Part shown: positions 36,955-48,502 of the stretch, in pieces | Position numbering within the stretch: position 1 is the stretch's first letter | Layout of the letters: each line of letters starts with the position of its first letter | Made by a program: the position numbers and the translations under genes | Notes under the pieces: generated by a model | What the model was told of the DNA's origin: nothing | What the model saw: only the letters and a program-made list of their open reading frames with translations | Databases searched by the model: none | From: Microdochium bolleyi | Taxonomy: Eukaryota > Ascomycota > Sordariomycetes > Xylariales > Microdochiaceae | NCBI GenBank assembly: GCA_001566295.1 | Contig: KQ964246.1 | Location: 434,001 to 498,000 of the forward strand | Length of the DNA: 64,000 nt | Direction: 5' to 3'

Positions 36955-39087
36955 ATGAGCTCTGGCCTGTCTAATTCGGGAGCCAAGTCGCTTCCTGCCG
37001 CCAGCCCGTCGTACTCGAGCAGCTCGCAACCCATCGCCGTCCCGTCCTCCGGCTTCGACTCCGGTACACGCCGCTCGAGCGGTCTCGCGAGCCCCTCGCT
37101 TGCCGCACCGACCCCCAGGAAGGGGCAGGCCTCGCGGAAGCAGCACCGCAACCAGCGGCGTCCTCTGAGAGCATACGACCAGCCGGAAGAGGATGACGCC
37201 ATGGATGAACTGGTAGGTAATCATTTCTCAGGAGGCGCGATGCACCGCGCAAACCTGCCCGTCGAGTTAGTTTCGCAGCGTTCTTTGCTAACGCTACATC
37301 TGTCATGCTTGCAGAGAGCTGTTCAGAAGGCTTCGAGTCGGCGAGGCCAGACCTCCATCACACACCTACTGGACTATTCGGCGCCGCTACGACATTACCA
37401 ACAAGTGCAGCACCACCACTCTCGGACGAATCGGAGGCACCCTGCCTTGCCAGGCTCGGGCTACCATACCGTAGACAAGGCGAGGTGCGTCTCATCCTAT
37501 GCCCACTAGTGTGTTTGTCGACTTCAAAGCTGACCGTACGACACATCTACCAGATTCGTCCATGCGAACTACCGCTTTGTCGTCGACCCGAACGGCAACT
37601 ATGCCTCCCAAGCTAGCGACGCCGATAAGCATCTCGACTGGTCTCATGTCCTCCAAATCATAGCCTCGGCCGAGTCCCAGACGACAGCATGCCCGATTTG
37701 CCTTTCCGATCCTGTAGCTCCCCGCATGGCACACTGCGGCCACATTTTCTGCCTCCCGTGCTTGCTTCGCTTCATGCATGCAGCCAATGATAACGAAGAC
37801 GCTCCCCCAGCGCGAAGAGAAGCGAAATGGAGGAAGTGCCCGATTTGCGAGGATTCGTTCCGGCTGTCAGAGACAAAACCAGTCCGCTTCTACCACGGTC
37901 AGGAGAGTCCACTGCCTCGGCCGCAGGAGGATGTCGTGCTGCGGTTAATGGTCCGTGATGCTGGGTCCACGCTTGCCCTTCCGAAAGAAGGCGCAGCCGA
38001 TGTGCTGAACAGAAGCGGTGAGATTCCGTGGCATTTTGCGGCAAATGTTCTCGACTACGCGCGGATTATGAAAGGTACCAACGACTATGTAATGGAGCAG
38101 TTCGACCGGGAGATTGATGACTTGAAGAAGCAAGCACTGGAGGACGAGTACCAGTTCGGGATCGAGGACGGCGAGTGGACACAGCGAGCTATCAAAGCCA
38201 TCGGCACGGTCAAGGAGAAGCTGAAGGACGAACCTATGGAAATCACGCTGCCGACGGACGTTGAAGCCGATGCAGGCAAGGGCAAACGTGTCGCGAGCCA
38301 ACAGTTCCATTTCTACACGGCACCACCACATCTATACCTTGCGCCTCTCGATATAAGGATTCTCAAGACCAAGTTCGGCGACTTCTCCAACTTCCCTACC
38401 AGTCTGCTGCCAAGGGTAGAGCACATCTCGACCGGCCATGTCATGGACGACAACTTGAGGAAACGTGCCAAATATCTGGGGCATCTACCATATGGCTGTG
38501 TCGTCAGCTTTCTCGAGTGCGATTGGACGGAGATTGTACCGCCTGAGATACTCGAGACGTTTTCCAGTGAGCTCGAGCGCAGGAGGAAATCGCACCGCGA
38601 CAAGACGGCACAGGAGGACCGCGAGCGGTTACAAGCTGAGAGATTGGAAGCTGCGGCCATCGGCCGTGGCACGCGACGCCATTTCGAGAATTCACTCGGA
38701 CACCACTTTGACGAGGAGCCAACAGTTCTCAAGACGGAAGACTTTCTGCCTCTGGGGACGCCAAGCGGCACGACGCCTCCGAACCCTCGACCTGGGTTTG
38801 AGCAACTGGCAGAGATGTCCACAAGCCCTTCCACTGCGAGGACAGTGTGGGGTACCACGGCGCTTGCCGTGTCGCCTAGTCTTGAGCCCGTGCGGCATGT
38901 CGACGACGGCTGGCTCAAGGATGACGACATCTTCGGGGCAGCGGAAATCGCCATGCAGATGGAGGCTATGGGTGTCAGCACGCCCATGTCTGAGGCTGCG
39001 AGCACGCCAGGTGCTGGTGGGGGTGGGAAGAAGAAAAAGAAGCAGAAGATCACTCTGATGAGCACTGGGAACCGGCGTTTGGGGTGA
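36955..39087 (+). CDS. RNF10-family RING-finger protein (probable E3 ubiquitin ligase)
   Basis: Three exons (36955-37212, 37315-37484, 37554-39087) encode 653 aa. The N terminus is Ser-rich and basic. The RNF10 signature follows: RFVHANYRFVVDPNGNY at about 143-160 and the LDWSHVLQI segment. The C3HC4 RING spans about 189-241, from CPICLSDPVAPRMAHCGHIFC to KWRKCPIC, with all eight metal ligands visible. A helical, charged region (IDDLKKQALEDEYQFGIEDG) and a conserved C-terminal half (FYTAPPHLYLAPLDIRILK) match the family. The end is basic (GGGKKKKKQK). Metazoan RNF10 and fission-yeast Mag2 are linked to ubiquitylation of ribosomal proteins; the same role is inferred here. The ATG at 36955 follows a C/T-rich leader. 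Confidence 0.87.
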
Positions 39088-40175
39088 AACGCTTCGCAAG
39101 GGGACGTTGCCACTGTTCTTGTTATCCACCACGGTCTAGTGACTCCCCATGTGGAAAGTTATATACTACACGGGCAATGCAATGTGCCAGGCTTTCCTGC
39201 TTTGCTCACTTGCAGATTATGGCTGAAATAGGCTCAGAAGTGAGAGCATTTTAAACTCATTAGCGAACATGTTTAGTCTTCCCAACAAGCGCTTGGACCG
39301 CCAGTGACCGTTTGTGCCTTCTCTTTCTCGGGACAGACTTCGTCAAGACTACCCGTGGTGGTGCCACCAGACTGTCTCTTTCTAGTAGCATCACACGCTG
39401 GCCTGTTCGTGTCCGTCACGACTCGCCAGTCTTAGTCGCTCTCCCACTGACTCATCCCGCTCACCTAGGTACTTTTCTTCCACTTACTAGCCACTACCCT
39501 GGTTCCTCCAGACAGCAATGCCGAACATGCAGGTGCACACAAATAAAACACACAATAAAACCACGAAACAAACCATATGGCGGGACTACCTCTTTCAGAG
39601 GCGACCGTAACACTACAACACGCCCCGCACACACACACACACTCTCGAAGCATGGCCAAAATACATCGACAACAACAACAACAACAACAACATGGACCGC
39701 AAGGCGGCCCGTCAAGACACACATGAAGACAAAAGGCGACAGACAGCCGGACACTCGCCCTGCGCCAGAGCCCCCGGGGTATCTGAGGCCCGTTAGTGAT
39801 GGCCACACGCGGTTTCCAATAACGACTACCTTTCACACGGGATGATGGTTTACGTAAACTTTTACGCACCCATATCTCAGAGGTAGGTCTACAGACCAGC
39901 TCTTGTGGCTGCCTAAGGCGTTAAAGATACAAACAAAACACAGGCACAAAGGCCCTAAAACTCAAACTCTGTAACAGTGTTAGTAGCGTACGCAGCCATT
40001 ACTTTGTTATTCGCATTATATTGTTTTGCCCTCGTGGGCTACGCAGCGGAATTTGTGTGTCCGGGGTGCCGGTTTCGTGTTTTTGTGTCTACATGCTGGG
40101 GGGACAGGTGTACTGTATTTGCAGTGTGTGCAACTGGTTGAAGGAGCTCGCGAAGCCTCACCATCGTCTCCGCCC
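39088..40175. other. Spacer between convergent genes with microsatellites
   Basis: It lies between the 3' ends of the RING gene (plus) and the NLR gene (minus). It holds an (AC)n run at about 39628-39642 and a (CAA)n run at about 39670-39691. No gene was recognised. Confidence 0.55.
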
Positions 40176-43100
40176 CTAGGTAGTGTCGGGAGAGGGTTTT
40201 GCCTCCCTGTCCGGCGGCGCCTGCATTATGTCCTTGAAGGCTTTTTTCAAGGCAGCTTGCAGAGTATTGTCGTAATCGGGTGTATTCTGGGTATTGCCGA
40301 AAAAGGGTGTGCCCGGGGCATTGGTATCTGCTCCATTGTCCAGTAGCATCTGCACAACGTCTCTACGTCCTCTAACCGAAGCGGCTTGTACAGCACTTCG
40401 AAAGAGTTTGCTTGGGGCATTGATGTCTGCTCCCTTGTCCAGCAGTAACTGTACAACGTCTTTATGCCCATTCATTGAAGCAACTTGTAGAGCATTGATG
40501 GCGTATGATCCGCACCGGGCATTGATATCTACTCCCTTGGCCAGCAGCATCTGCACAATGTCTTTGTGGCCGCTACTCGAAGCAGCTATCAGAACATTGT
40601 CGCCGTAGGGTCCACTCGGACTATCAGTATCTGCTCCGTTGTCCAGCAGCATCTGTACAATGTGTCTGCACCCATTTTTCGAAGCAGCTCGAAGAGCATC
40701 GATAGCGTAACGTGGACATTGGGCATTGACATTTGCTCCTTTGGCTAGCAGCACCTGTACAATGTCTTTATGCCCTCTTTGTGAAGCAGCTAGCAGCGCA
40801 TCGCCGCCATAGACTCTGTTCTGGACATTGACGTCTGCTCCCCGATCAAGCAGCATCTGGACAGAATGGGGAAGACCAACAGATGAGGCAAAGTAAAGAG
40901 CCGTGGGCGCCTCAACAGGTTTCTGGAGCCACTGCCGAGGTCTATACTCGTCCCAATCCAGCTCCAGTCTGCAAAGATCGTGACCGAATTTGAAGGCAAC
41001 CTTTGAAGAGAAATATTCTTCCACTTCCGAAAGAACCTCCTCCCTAGACAGTTCGACTTCCGCTGCATATGTTGCCCAGTACTGTGCTGCGAAATTTGCC
41101 AACGGTGTTGTTTCTGTGTCTTGAAGCGCATTATTGGGAGCGTTGTCAATCAGGTACGAGAGACAGACCCGCACAATCGCCGCCTTCGCGTTAACGTTTT
41201 CGAGGTCTGCTGTCATGGACTCATGTACTCGAGCGGAAACGAGGTATTCTTGGACAGAGAAGTGAGCGAGTTGTATCTCCACAATCATACTCCCGCTCCG
41301 ACAGTCTTCATATCTGACTAGAACCATAAGACTCGAGCAGTACTTCGCCACTTCTTCCGCATCGGGCATCCGATTTCGTGGATCAAATCGGGGCTGGCAG
41401 TCGAGATCGACCGCGAGTGCGTCAACGGCCTCTTCAATGCGGAGCGGCCGTTCTGAGTAGGCAAGGAACTGTAACAATCGTTTTGCACAGTCCATGTGTT
41501 CTGGCCGAATGTTTTGCAGGATCCTTGCGTAAGTTGCATCGAGCGTTATTGGAAGATTATTCAACTCCCTAAAAACAGACTTAGGGTCAAGGCACTCCCT
41601 GAGAACGTCGATCTGACAAGACGCCCAACGGAACCTGAATCATCAGTACATGGTATAATTACCGCGCTTGCGAGGAAACTTACATTCCATTTGCCTTCCG
41701 GCTTAATTCAGACTCGATCCTCTCTCTGATGTCAGGCCGGCTTTTCCACCTAGACATCTCCGCAATTTGCGCCTTGATGTAGGCGTTGATGTCGTTCGAT
41801 ATTCGACCATTCTGGAGGGAAATTATTTCTTCCACCTGAGACCAGCTCTCGATAGAGCTGCTGATGTCATGTTCCGGCCGGCTCGTTACGAGGAGGTGAG
41901 CGTTCAGGGTGACATCACGAAGACTTTGAATCCACGGAAGTAGGCCGCCACCGGCGAGCCCGTTGTTACGTTTGTGGCATTCGTCTAATGCATCAAGCAT
42001 TATCCAAGTTTCACCAGCCTGCTGGAGAAAACTTCGAAAAGTCTTGAACAGTAATGCACTTTCTGGTTGTCGAAGTCCGTTTTGACAAGACGAGAAAAGG
42101 GCGTCGACTTCCTGCTGCAGTTCTGTTCGCTGGCTGTAAAGCTGAATAATGAAAGAACGAACTGCGTCGTCCGCTGATTGTTTTGCATTGTCGTTGAAGT
42201 CGAAATAGAAGTATAACAGGCTTGAAGAGCTGACGCTCTGCTCAAGATCGGCTACGATAGAGGAGCTGAGCACTGTCTTGCCACAGCCGGGAATGCCATT
42301 CAGCCAAAGAAAGGAGTTCCGCTCCTTCTTCCACTTCGCATATTCATGACTTTCGAGAAACCACTGTCCAGTCCCCTGACAGTGCTGTCTGCGAGCATTG
42401 TGGAGATTGGTGGACGGATCGGATGGGGAAAGCCATTTTCGAATCTTCTCTTGCTTGTCGCTAGAGTACATGGCCTCAGTGGTTGCGTGCGTGCCCTCGA
42501 CTTTCTGATGGATTTCACCAACTAAGATGTTTGACTCGTAAGTACAAAGGGTTGCCGTGATTGGATGGTGGCTACGACTAACGCTCATCTACGATCGCCC
42601 GCATTAGGGGAACCTCCTCCACATCTCCGCCAGGTACTTTTGAAAGCACAGCCTTGCAGTAAGCGGCCGCGGTGGCCGCTGCATAGCAGTGCCAGTCGTC
42701 GTGCTTGTGAGTGTCGGCGTAATCGCTTATTCCGCGGATCACTAAGCATGGAAGCTCGCCCATGATTCCAGCCGCCTCCATCTCGAAGCATATGGCACTT
42801 TGGTGCCCTCGAGTCAGCTTTTCGCGGTCTTCGGGATTCTTGACGACGCCACCGCCTGACAAGATGAGTCCTCGATGTGTTAAAGGTTGAGTGGGCAACT
42901 GGCGCGCGTGGCGGTGCACAATCTCCTGGTCATCCGAAGTCAGGCAAGCACTGCAGTCTTGGCCCTTCTCTACATGTGAGAATGTATCGCTAAATAGGAT
43001 ATCCTCACTTTCGGGTCGTCTGAACATGTCGTTTTGCCTGATGATGTGTCGAAGTATTTTCCTGATTGGAAACCTGCCACGGAGCTCATCACCCTCCAGC

Positions 43101-43606
43101 GAGCGGAGAGCACTCGGCAAGACGCGCGGTGGCTTGTTCAGTGTCCCTTTTTGTGTGGAGCCACCATCCTCGTATTTGCCATAGTCATACTGGACGACAC
43201 CAGGCTGGTCATCTCGAGGAACGCTGATGGCAACGTCGCCAAGGCGGATATCAAGTTGTTTGCTTGGGATGCCCGCGCCGATGCCGACCATCAAGCCGAG
43301 GCGGACGTTGGGAAATTGATTGCTGACGTATGCAGCGCAGTGCGCTGCATTGACTGTTCCCATTTCGACCGGCTCGGCAATAAGGACCTTGTGCTCGCCG
43401 ATGCGGCCATACGTGTAGACGTAGCTTTGCTTGCCGGAAGCCTTGCAAGTGAACTCTTCGTCCAGTGTATATCTGACAGCTGCGGATTCTTCCACAAGGG
43501 CGCAAAAGATGGCGACCGTGATATCGCCCGGGGAAACTGGGAGGAGTACTTCCTCGTCAGACTCATCCGTGTCATTTTGCCGGACCTTTTCCCTAGGCGG
43601 CACCAT
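40176..43606 (-). CDS. NLR-type protein: PNP_UDP_1 – NACHT – ankyrin repeats
   Basis: Three exons (43606-42583, 42521-41684, 41634-40176) encode 1106 aa. Residues about 25-340 form a nucleoside-phosphorylase-like domain (DITVAIFCALVEESAAV; LGLMVGIGAGIP; AICFEMEAAGIMGELPCLVI; GISDYADTHKHDDWH). The NACHT module has Walker A GIPGCGKT at 417-424, Walker B WIMLDALDEC at about 514-523 and VTSRPEH at about 553-559. A helical region leads to six 34-residue ankyrin repeats at about 865-1068, with motifs such as AASxxGHKDIVQMLLAKGxDINA, and a degenerate seventh. Fungal proteins of this layout are STAND/NLR receptors tied to non-self recognition and programmed cell death; that role is inferred. The first intron uses GTTAGT, the second GTAAGT. 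The ATG at 43606 is preferred because the upstream frame lacks domain content. Confidence 0.9.
40293..40904 (-). repeat. Six tandem 102-bp ankyrin-coding repeats
   Basis: The 3' part of the NLR gene consists of six consecutive 102-bp (34-codon) units. Phrases such as GTCCAGCAGCATCTG and CAATGTCTTTATG recur at this spacing on the plus strand. Units 2 and 4 share CxxYAI, and units 3 and 6 share LLDNGADT, which suggests duplication of pairs or recent exchange. Confidence 0.85.
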
Positions 43607-44699
43607 GGCGCAGAGTAACGTCGCAAGAGCAGAAGACAGTGAATGGCTCAATATCACACATGGAAAGGGCACAAGGGGTGTGAAGAAGTTGGCTGGAAAG
43701 AGCACTGCGCGCGGTGATGAGCGATGAAGCAACGAGGTGGCAGGGGCACAATCAAGGGTGCGCGCCATCTTGTCACTCACCGTCTCATGCAAGCCAAGCG
43801 TGGCTGGTTAGCCGCAGAACAGGCTACTGCAAGGCAAGATGGATATGCAGGGCACGAGGCAGACACAAGGCACTTTGCCACAGCCTGCCTCAACATCCTT
43901 GCGCAAGCACCCAATGGCGGCGAACCTCGTGCCACACATAGGCTCAAGAAGGAAGCAGGCGCTTCGAGCGATGTGCACTTTTGACCGACTCGCCGAGATG
44001 ATGGGAGCTTGGCCGTCTATTCCCGTGCGCAACAGGTACCGTGTGCTGCTGAAAGGGCCAAGAGCCACCCGTGAAGTCCAGAGCCTGGCGGAACCGGGGC
44101 CTGAGCGCCAGCGGCGGTGCCGGGGAAGTGGGGCATCGGGAGCTCCGGCCGGTGTCCGGCGTCCGGCGTCCGGCGCTCAGGTCCGGCATTCTTCAGATAG
44201 ATAGGGCTTGTGCATTCTCATATATCCTTCCTTGGAAGCCAAGCCGCGCGGAGTGGCCTATGTAGTTTACTGAGAAATGATAAGAGAGTCTCGATAGAAG
44301 GGTTTCAGTTCAAATAAACCCTGCTGCGGTCTCCCTCATACAGGGGCGTAAACTCCAGGGGGTTTCGCTTTGAGGTCAAGTACATGTAGCATCACGATTT
44401 TAATACATGATTCCTGTAGTGCATGTCTCCTCAACTGCAGCACTGTCTCATGAAAGCTCTTGGTGGTATTGGACTCAATGTATTTTTCAAATGCGCCAGC
44501 AACCTCGCGCACAGGTCTACCATGCCGCGATGAGGGAGCAACAGCTCCTTGCTGAGATAAAAAAAAATGCTTGTTGGAAACATTCAGAACGGACAAGATG
44601 CGAGAGTCTACTCAAAACAACCCCTGGAACGCCTAACAGGTAAATATGCTCTGCCACCGTAAAGTGACCAATGTGCCATTCAATTTCCGGAACCAGCGC
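43607..44699. other. Spacer upstream of the NLR, about 1.1 kb
   Basis: No gene is supported. A 7-bp motif GTCCGGC occurs three times in tandem plus once more at 44154-44187. The right end is 3' flank of the GABA transaminase gene. Confidence 0.5.
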
Positions 44700-46499
44700 T
44701 CATGAAGAGCCGAACGTCTTCCTGAAGGCGCCGATAAGGATAGGGACTATCCACCATTCCGTTAGCGAAACTCTACACCAGTCAGTCTTCAGAAAGATCG
44801 GAAAAGTTGACTTACTGTGCTCCTCGCCAAAGATGAGCATCGGGCGGAGGCGGATGGTCCTTGTGCCGCAGGTGCCGATGTTGACGCCGAGTGCCTTCAT
44901 CTTCGAGACCACGGCAGCGGGCTCCTGGGTGTCGAAGGCGATGAACCCTCCGTGTCCCTTGCCGCGAAGGTTCTGCACATGCTCGGGGTAGTCCCGGGCG
45001 AGCGTCTCGAGCTCCTGGTAGAGCTTGTCGCCAACGTTGGCCTGGAGTTATGTGTTAGCACCGCCGCTGGCATGCTTGTACTGTGCGCCATCTGTGCGTT
45101 CACTCACCGAGTACTCAACGAGGTTCTTGTCAAGGATCTCCTCGACGATGGCCTTGGACATCACAACACGAGCGGGGTCGCCGATCCAGCTGCGGTATCT
45201 TTGATTAGCTGATTGCGTTCTTGTCATTGTAGGGGAAAGAACTGAGGCGCAGCTCACGTGTTGAACTGGCGGTATGCTGTGTCAGGCACGAGCTTGTCGT
45301 TGCCAAAGAAGTATCCAGCACACTGAGCACGCTTGGAGAATGTGACGATATCGGGAGCGCTGGTCAGGTTCCAGTGCTCGTGAGCCCAGAACTTGCCGGT
45401 GGCGCCAAAGCCTACGCGGTGGGGGGTCAGTTTTCTAGGTCGAAGAGAAGTGAAGACTCCGCCACAACGTGAGAGGGATGCGATCTTACCAGTCTGGACT
45501 TCGTCAACGATGAATACGACGTTGTGCTTGGCAGTGATGTCCCGAAGACCCTGGAAGAACGCAGGGCTTGCGTGGTTGTCGCCACCTTCGGCCTGAATCG
45601 GCTCGATGATCAGAGCAGTCACGGGGCAGTGCCTATCCCGCGATGGTTAGTACAACCCAGGTGCCGACGGACCGAACTCAAGAGCCACTGTTGGGTGTGC
45701 CTATGGGGTCTTACCAGCTTGTGATGAGCTGCTCGACCTGCTCGAGGCAGCGCTTCTCCTCTGCCGAGTTCTCCTCCGCGTGCTTTTCGAGAGGGTACTT
45801 GAGAGCAGGAAAGTCGGCCTTGGGCCAGTTGAAAGCAGGGAAGTCGAGCTTGTGGACCGCCTTGGATCGAGTGCAAGACAGGCTGCCAAAGCCACGGCCG
45901 TGGAACGAGTTGCCAAAGGACAGCACGGCGAGGTCGGGCGAGCCAGGCTTGGCGTTCTCGAGGCAGGACTCGATCTCCTCCTTGGTCCACGCAACGCCCT
46001 CGCCACGCTCGCGGCGCCTCCAGAGCATCATGGACGCCTTGAAAGCCAGCTCGTTGGCCTCTGAGCCGGACTGCGCGGTGAAGATCTTGTTGGTGCCCTT
46101 GGGGGCCACGCGGAGCAGGCCGTTGCGGAGGATGTCGTTCCAGCGCTTGGAAGGGAAGTTGCCGACCGCGGGACGGTTGACCAGTGCGGAGATGACGTCA
46201 GGGGACCGGGCGGCGGCCGTCATGGCTGCGTTGTTGTAGCCCACAGGAATTGAGGCAATCTGTGAGTAGACATCTAGGTAGCGGTTGCCGTCGACGTCGA
46301 CGATGCTGCACAGGGCGTTAGCCATAACTTCGTCGCCGCAAAAGGTGCGGAGTACGTACTAGTTGCCTTCGCTCTTGTCATAGTCGACAACGAAGTGGAC
46401 GGCACGGGCGTCGAAGACTTCGTGGAGCTTCTTCGCGCTGGCCTTTGAGATGGGCCCAGGGACCTGGGTGGTCACCTCAGGCAGGACGACTCCGGGCAT
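44700..46499 (-). CDS. gatA: 4-aminobutyrate (GABA) aminotransferase
   Basis: Seven exons (46499-46360, 46305-45715, 45632-45490, 45411-45258, 45189-45108, 45041-44816, 44746-44700) give 460 aa from the ATG at 46499. It is a class-III, PLP-dependent aminotransferase that converts GABA and 2-oxoglutarate to succinic semialdehyde and glutamate (GABA shunt). Visible motifs: SIPVGYNNAAM, FTAQSGSEANELAFKA (cofactor phosphate), LSFGNSFHGRGFGSLS, IIEPIQAEGGDNHAS, VFIVDEVQTGFGATGKFWAHE, and DIVTFSKRAQCAGYFF with the PLP-binding Lys. The last exon (16 codons, IPILIGAFRKTFGSS) is short but keeps frame after a good acceptor. An in-frame ATG at 46637 would add 46 mostly hydrophobic and Ser-rich residues. 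Next door is a formate/nitrite transporter on the same strand. Confidence 0.93.
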
Positions 46500-46566
46500 T
46501 ATGATGGTGTGAGAGCTCTTGGGGTGGAGGAGGAGGAGGAGGAGGAGGATGCTATGTTGTAACAGG

Positions 46567-46594
46567 GACTGGTGACTGGTGACTGGTGACTGGG
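46567..46594. repeat. Tandem 7-bp repeat, four copies
   Basis: GACTGGT is repeated head to tail (46567-46573, 46574-46580, 46581-46587, 46588-46594 with the last base changed), in the leader of the GABA transaminase gene. Confidence 0.85.
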
Positions 46595-46662
46595 CTGGAG
46601 AGGGCGGGAATGTCGAAAAGGAAGATGCCGTAGCCATGGACGAGCACGCCGACCGCGGACAA

Positions 46663-46668
46663 TATATA
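46663..46668 (-). promoter_or_regulatory. Probable TATA box of the GABA transaminase gene
   Basis: TATATA lies 26 bases upstream of the in-frame ATG at 46637 and about 165 upstream of the ATG at 46499. A start of transcription some 30 bases downstream would fall right at the upper ATG, so small shifts could include or exclude it. Confidence 0.45.
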
Positions 46669-47393
46669 CAAGAGGGCAACAACGGGGGAGCCGTGATCGC
46701 CACCGCATGTACCTTCCGAATCAGGCTTGGACCCAGAGTCACGACGGCGGCACGTCAGGGTCCACGCACAAGCCGGCAGGTTTCTCCACACTCCGAATCG
46801 GCCACGGCCGGGCTACCCCAAACTCTGTGCGTCTCCTCCGATCGGTAACCAGTCGCTTGACTCGTTCTGCGTCCTTCCCCAACCTGATAACGCGGCTCTC
46901 TATCGCGGGGTCGTCATTGGTCTCCGACTTCACTCCCATTCATTCGTTCTGCCCACGGCTATTCCCCCCTCTTTTCGGCAAGACAATCTTCGTCCTGACA
47001 CCCACTGTCTGGCCAGCCTTAGCTGAACAATACGTCCCCACTCCTTGGGTATGATTAGAGTTTGCCTTACCCCATGCTCGAACATATACTCGGCTGGGCA
47101 GTTTCAACCGGCGGACTGCAGGCCATTCATCCTCTCCACCTGATCGCCGTGTCATGATAGACATCTGCACGGCTTTGAACTCTTACATTTCTGATCACAG
47201 TCATCGGTGTAGGACGTGTATATATACCAGAAATTATATGATCTCCCTGACTCTATTGCGCCGGGTCTACCATCTTTGTCTATTGTCTATGTCTAGTTTC
47301 TAGTTCGACCCCTCCGAGTCTACCACTCCCAGTCTATCGCTCTAGGTTTATCGTTCTGGCGTGCTTCATCGTCTGTCATGATGAGTTTCTATC

Positions 47394-48502
47394 TCAATCT
47401 ATGCGGCCCCGGACCTCAGCACCGTCTGAATGGCCCTGCTCAACATCCTTCTGGGCTCCAACTGCGCGCCCCAACAATCCAACCTGCGGACCTCGAAACT
47501 CCGCGCCGTCCACGAGAACAGCCTCCTCGGCATCGCGGAGGTGTATGAACCAGTAATACCCAGCGACGAACACCGACCCGCCCACAATGTTGCCCAGCAG
47601 GGCCGGGATGATGCCCTTCCAGACGTACAGGGTGAGCGTGAGGCCGGGCGTGTCCCCGAGCCACAGGGCCATGGGCACGAAGAACATGTTGGCCACTACG
47701 TGGTCCTGCCCGCACAGCACGAAGGCGAACACGGGCCACCACAGCCCGACCACCTTGCCCACGAGGTCCCGCGCGAAGAGGCTGATGTAGAGCCCCAGCG
47801 CCACGAGCCAGTTGCAGCCGATCCCGCGCAGGAAGATCTGGTAGAACTCCGGCGTCACCTGTTTCCCCGTGGCGAACTCGGCGACGTGTGACCTGTAGGG
47901 GTCTTTGGCGAAGATGCCGCCCGCGCCGAAGATCAGGATCACGACGATCAGGGCGCCCGCGAGGTTCCCGCAGAATGTGAGGAGCCAGTGCAGGAGCATG
48001 CGCGGCAGAGACAACCTGCGATGGAAGACGGCGAGTGTTGTATACTATAGTACATCAACCCATTGTCAGCATAATGAAGTCTTCGTGCTGCACTGCGCCA
48101 CGCTAGTGCTCGTCTTGGGGACAGCATCCATACCATGAATGAAGCTGTGCAGAGGTCAGCCCCGGTGATTGTGATGATGACAAGTCCGAAGGGGAAGATG
48201 AGAGCCCCGAGCATCTTGAGCACACCGGGGGCATCTTCCTGCAGCTTGGGCGCGGTGCCGATGATCAAGTAGCTAGCAGAAGCAAAGCTGAGCAGGCATC
48301 CCGCCGAGATGGCCGAGAAGAAGACTGCCTCAGGCCGCATGTGGCCTTTCTTGGCCCCTGTCCGCGAAGCAAGCTCAATAGCCTCCACGGGCGTATAATG
48401 CGCCATGTCGTCGATCAGGCCGTTCAGAAGCGGCGTGTGGTCCTTTGGTGTATCTTCTGAAAACCGAGCTCTTGTAGATTTTTGGGCTTCGCTACCGGCC
48501 AT
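47394..48502 (-). CDS. Formate/nitrite transporter (FNT) family membrane protein
   Basis: Two exons (48502-48134 and 48044-47394) encode 339 aa. The intron runs from GTATGG to CTATAG, and the join gives ADLCTASFM/YTTLAVFHRRLSLP, the typical FNT region after the third membrane segment. The cytosolic N terminus (about 50 residues) is followed by the FNT start YTPVEAIELASRTGAKKG and about six membrane segments. Recognisable blocks are ITGADLCTASF, HWLLTFCGNLAGALIV, LFARDLVGKVVGLWWPVFAF and DHVVANMFFVPMAL. The fungal relative with known function is the nitrite transporter NitA of Aspergillus; other family members carry formate. Substrate here is therefore inferred as nitrite or a similar small monovalent anion. 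The final 40 residues are hydrophilic and less conserved. The ATG at 48502 gives the expected length. Confidence 0.92.

Larger units (their letters stand above)
46500..47393. other. Spacer: GABA transaminase promoter and 3' flank of the transporter
   Basis: Next to the transaminase are a GGA triplet tract (about 46526-46549) and four copies of the 7-bp GACTGGT (46567-46594, last copy imperfect), then TATATA at 46663-46668. Farther right, 47230-47330 has repeated GTCTA/CTATC words. No gene was recognised. Confidence 0.6.
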
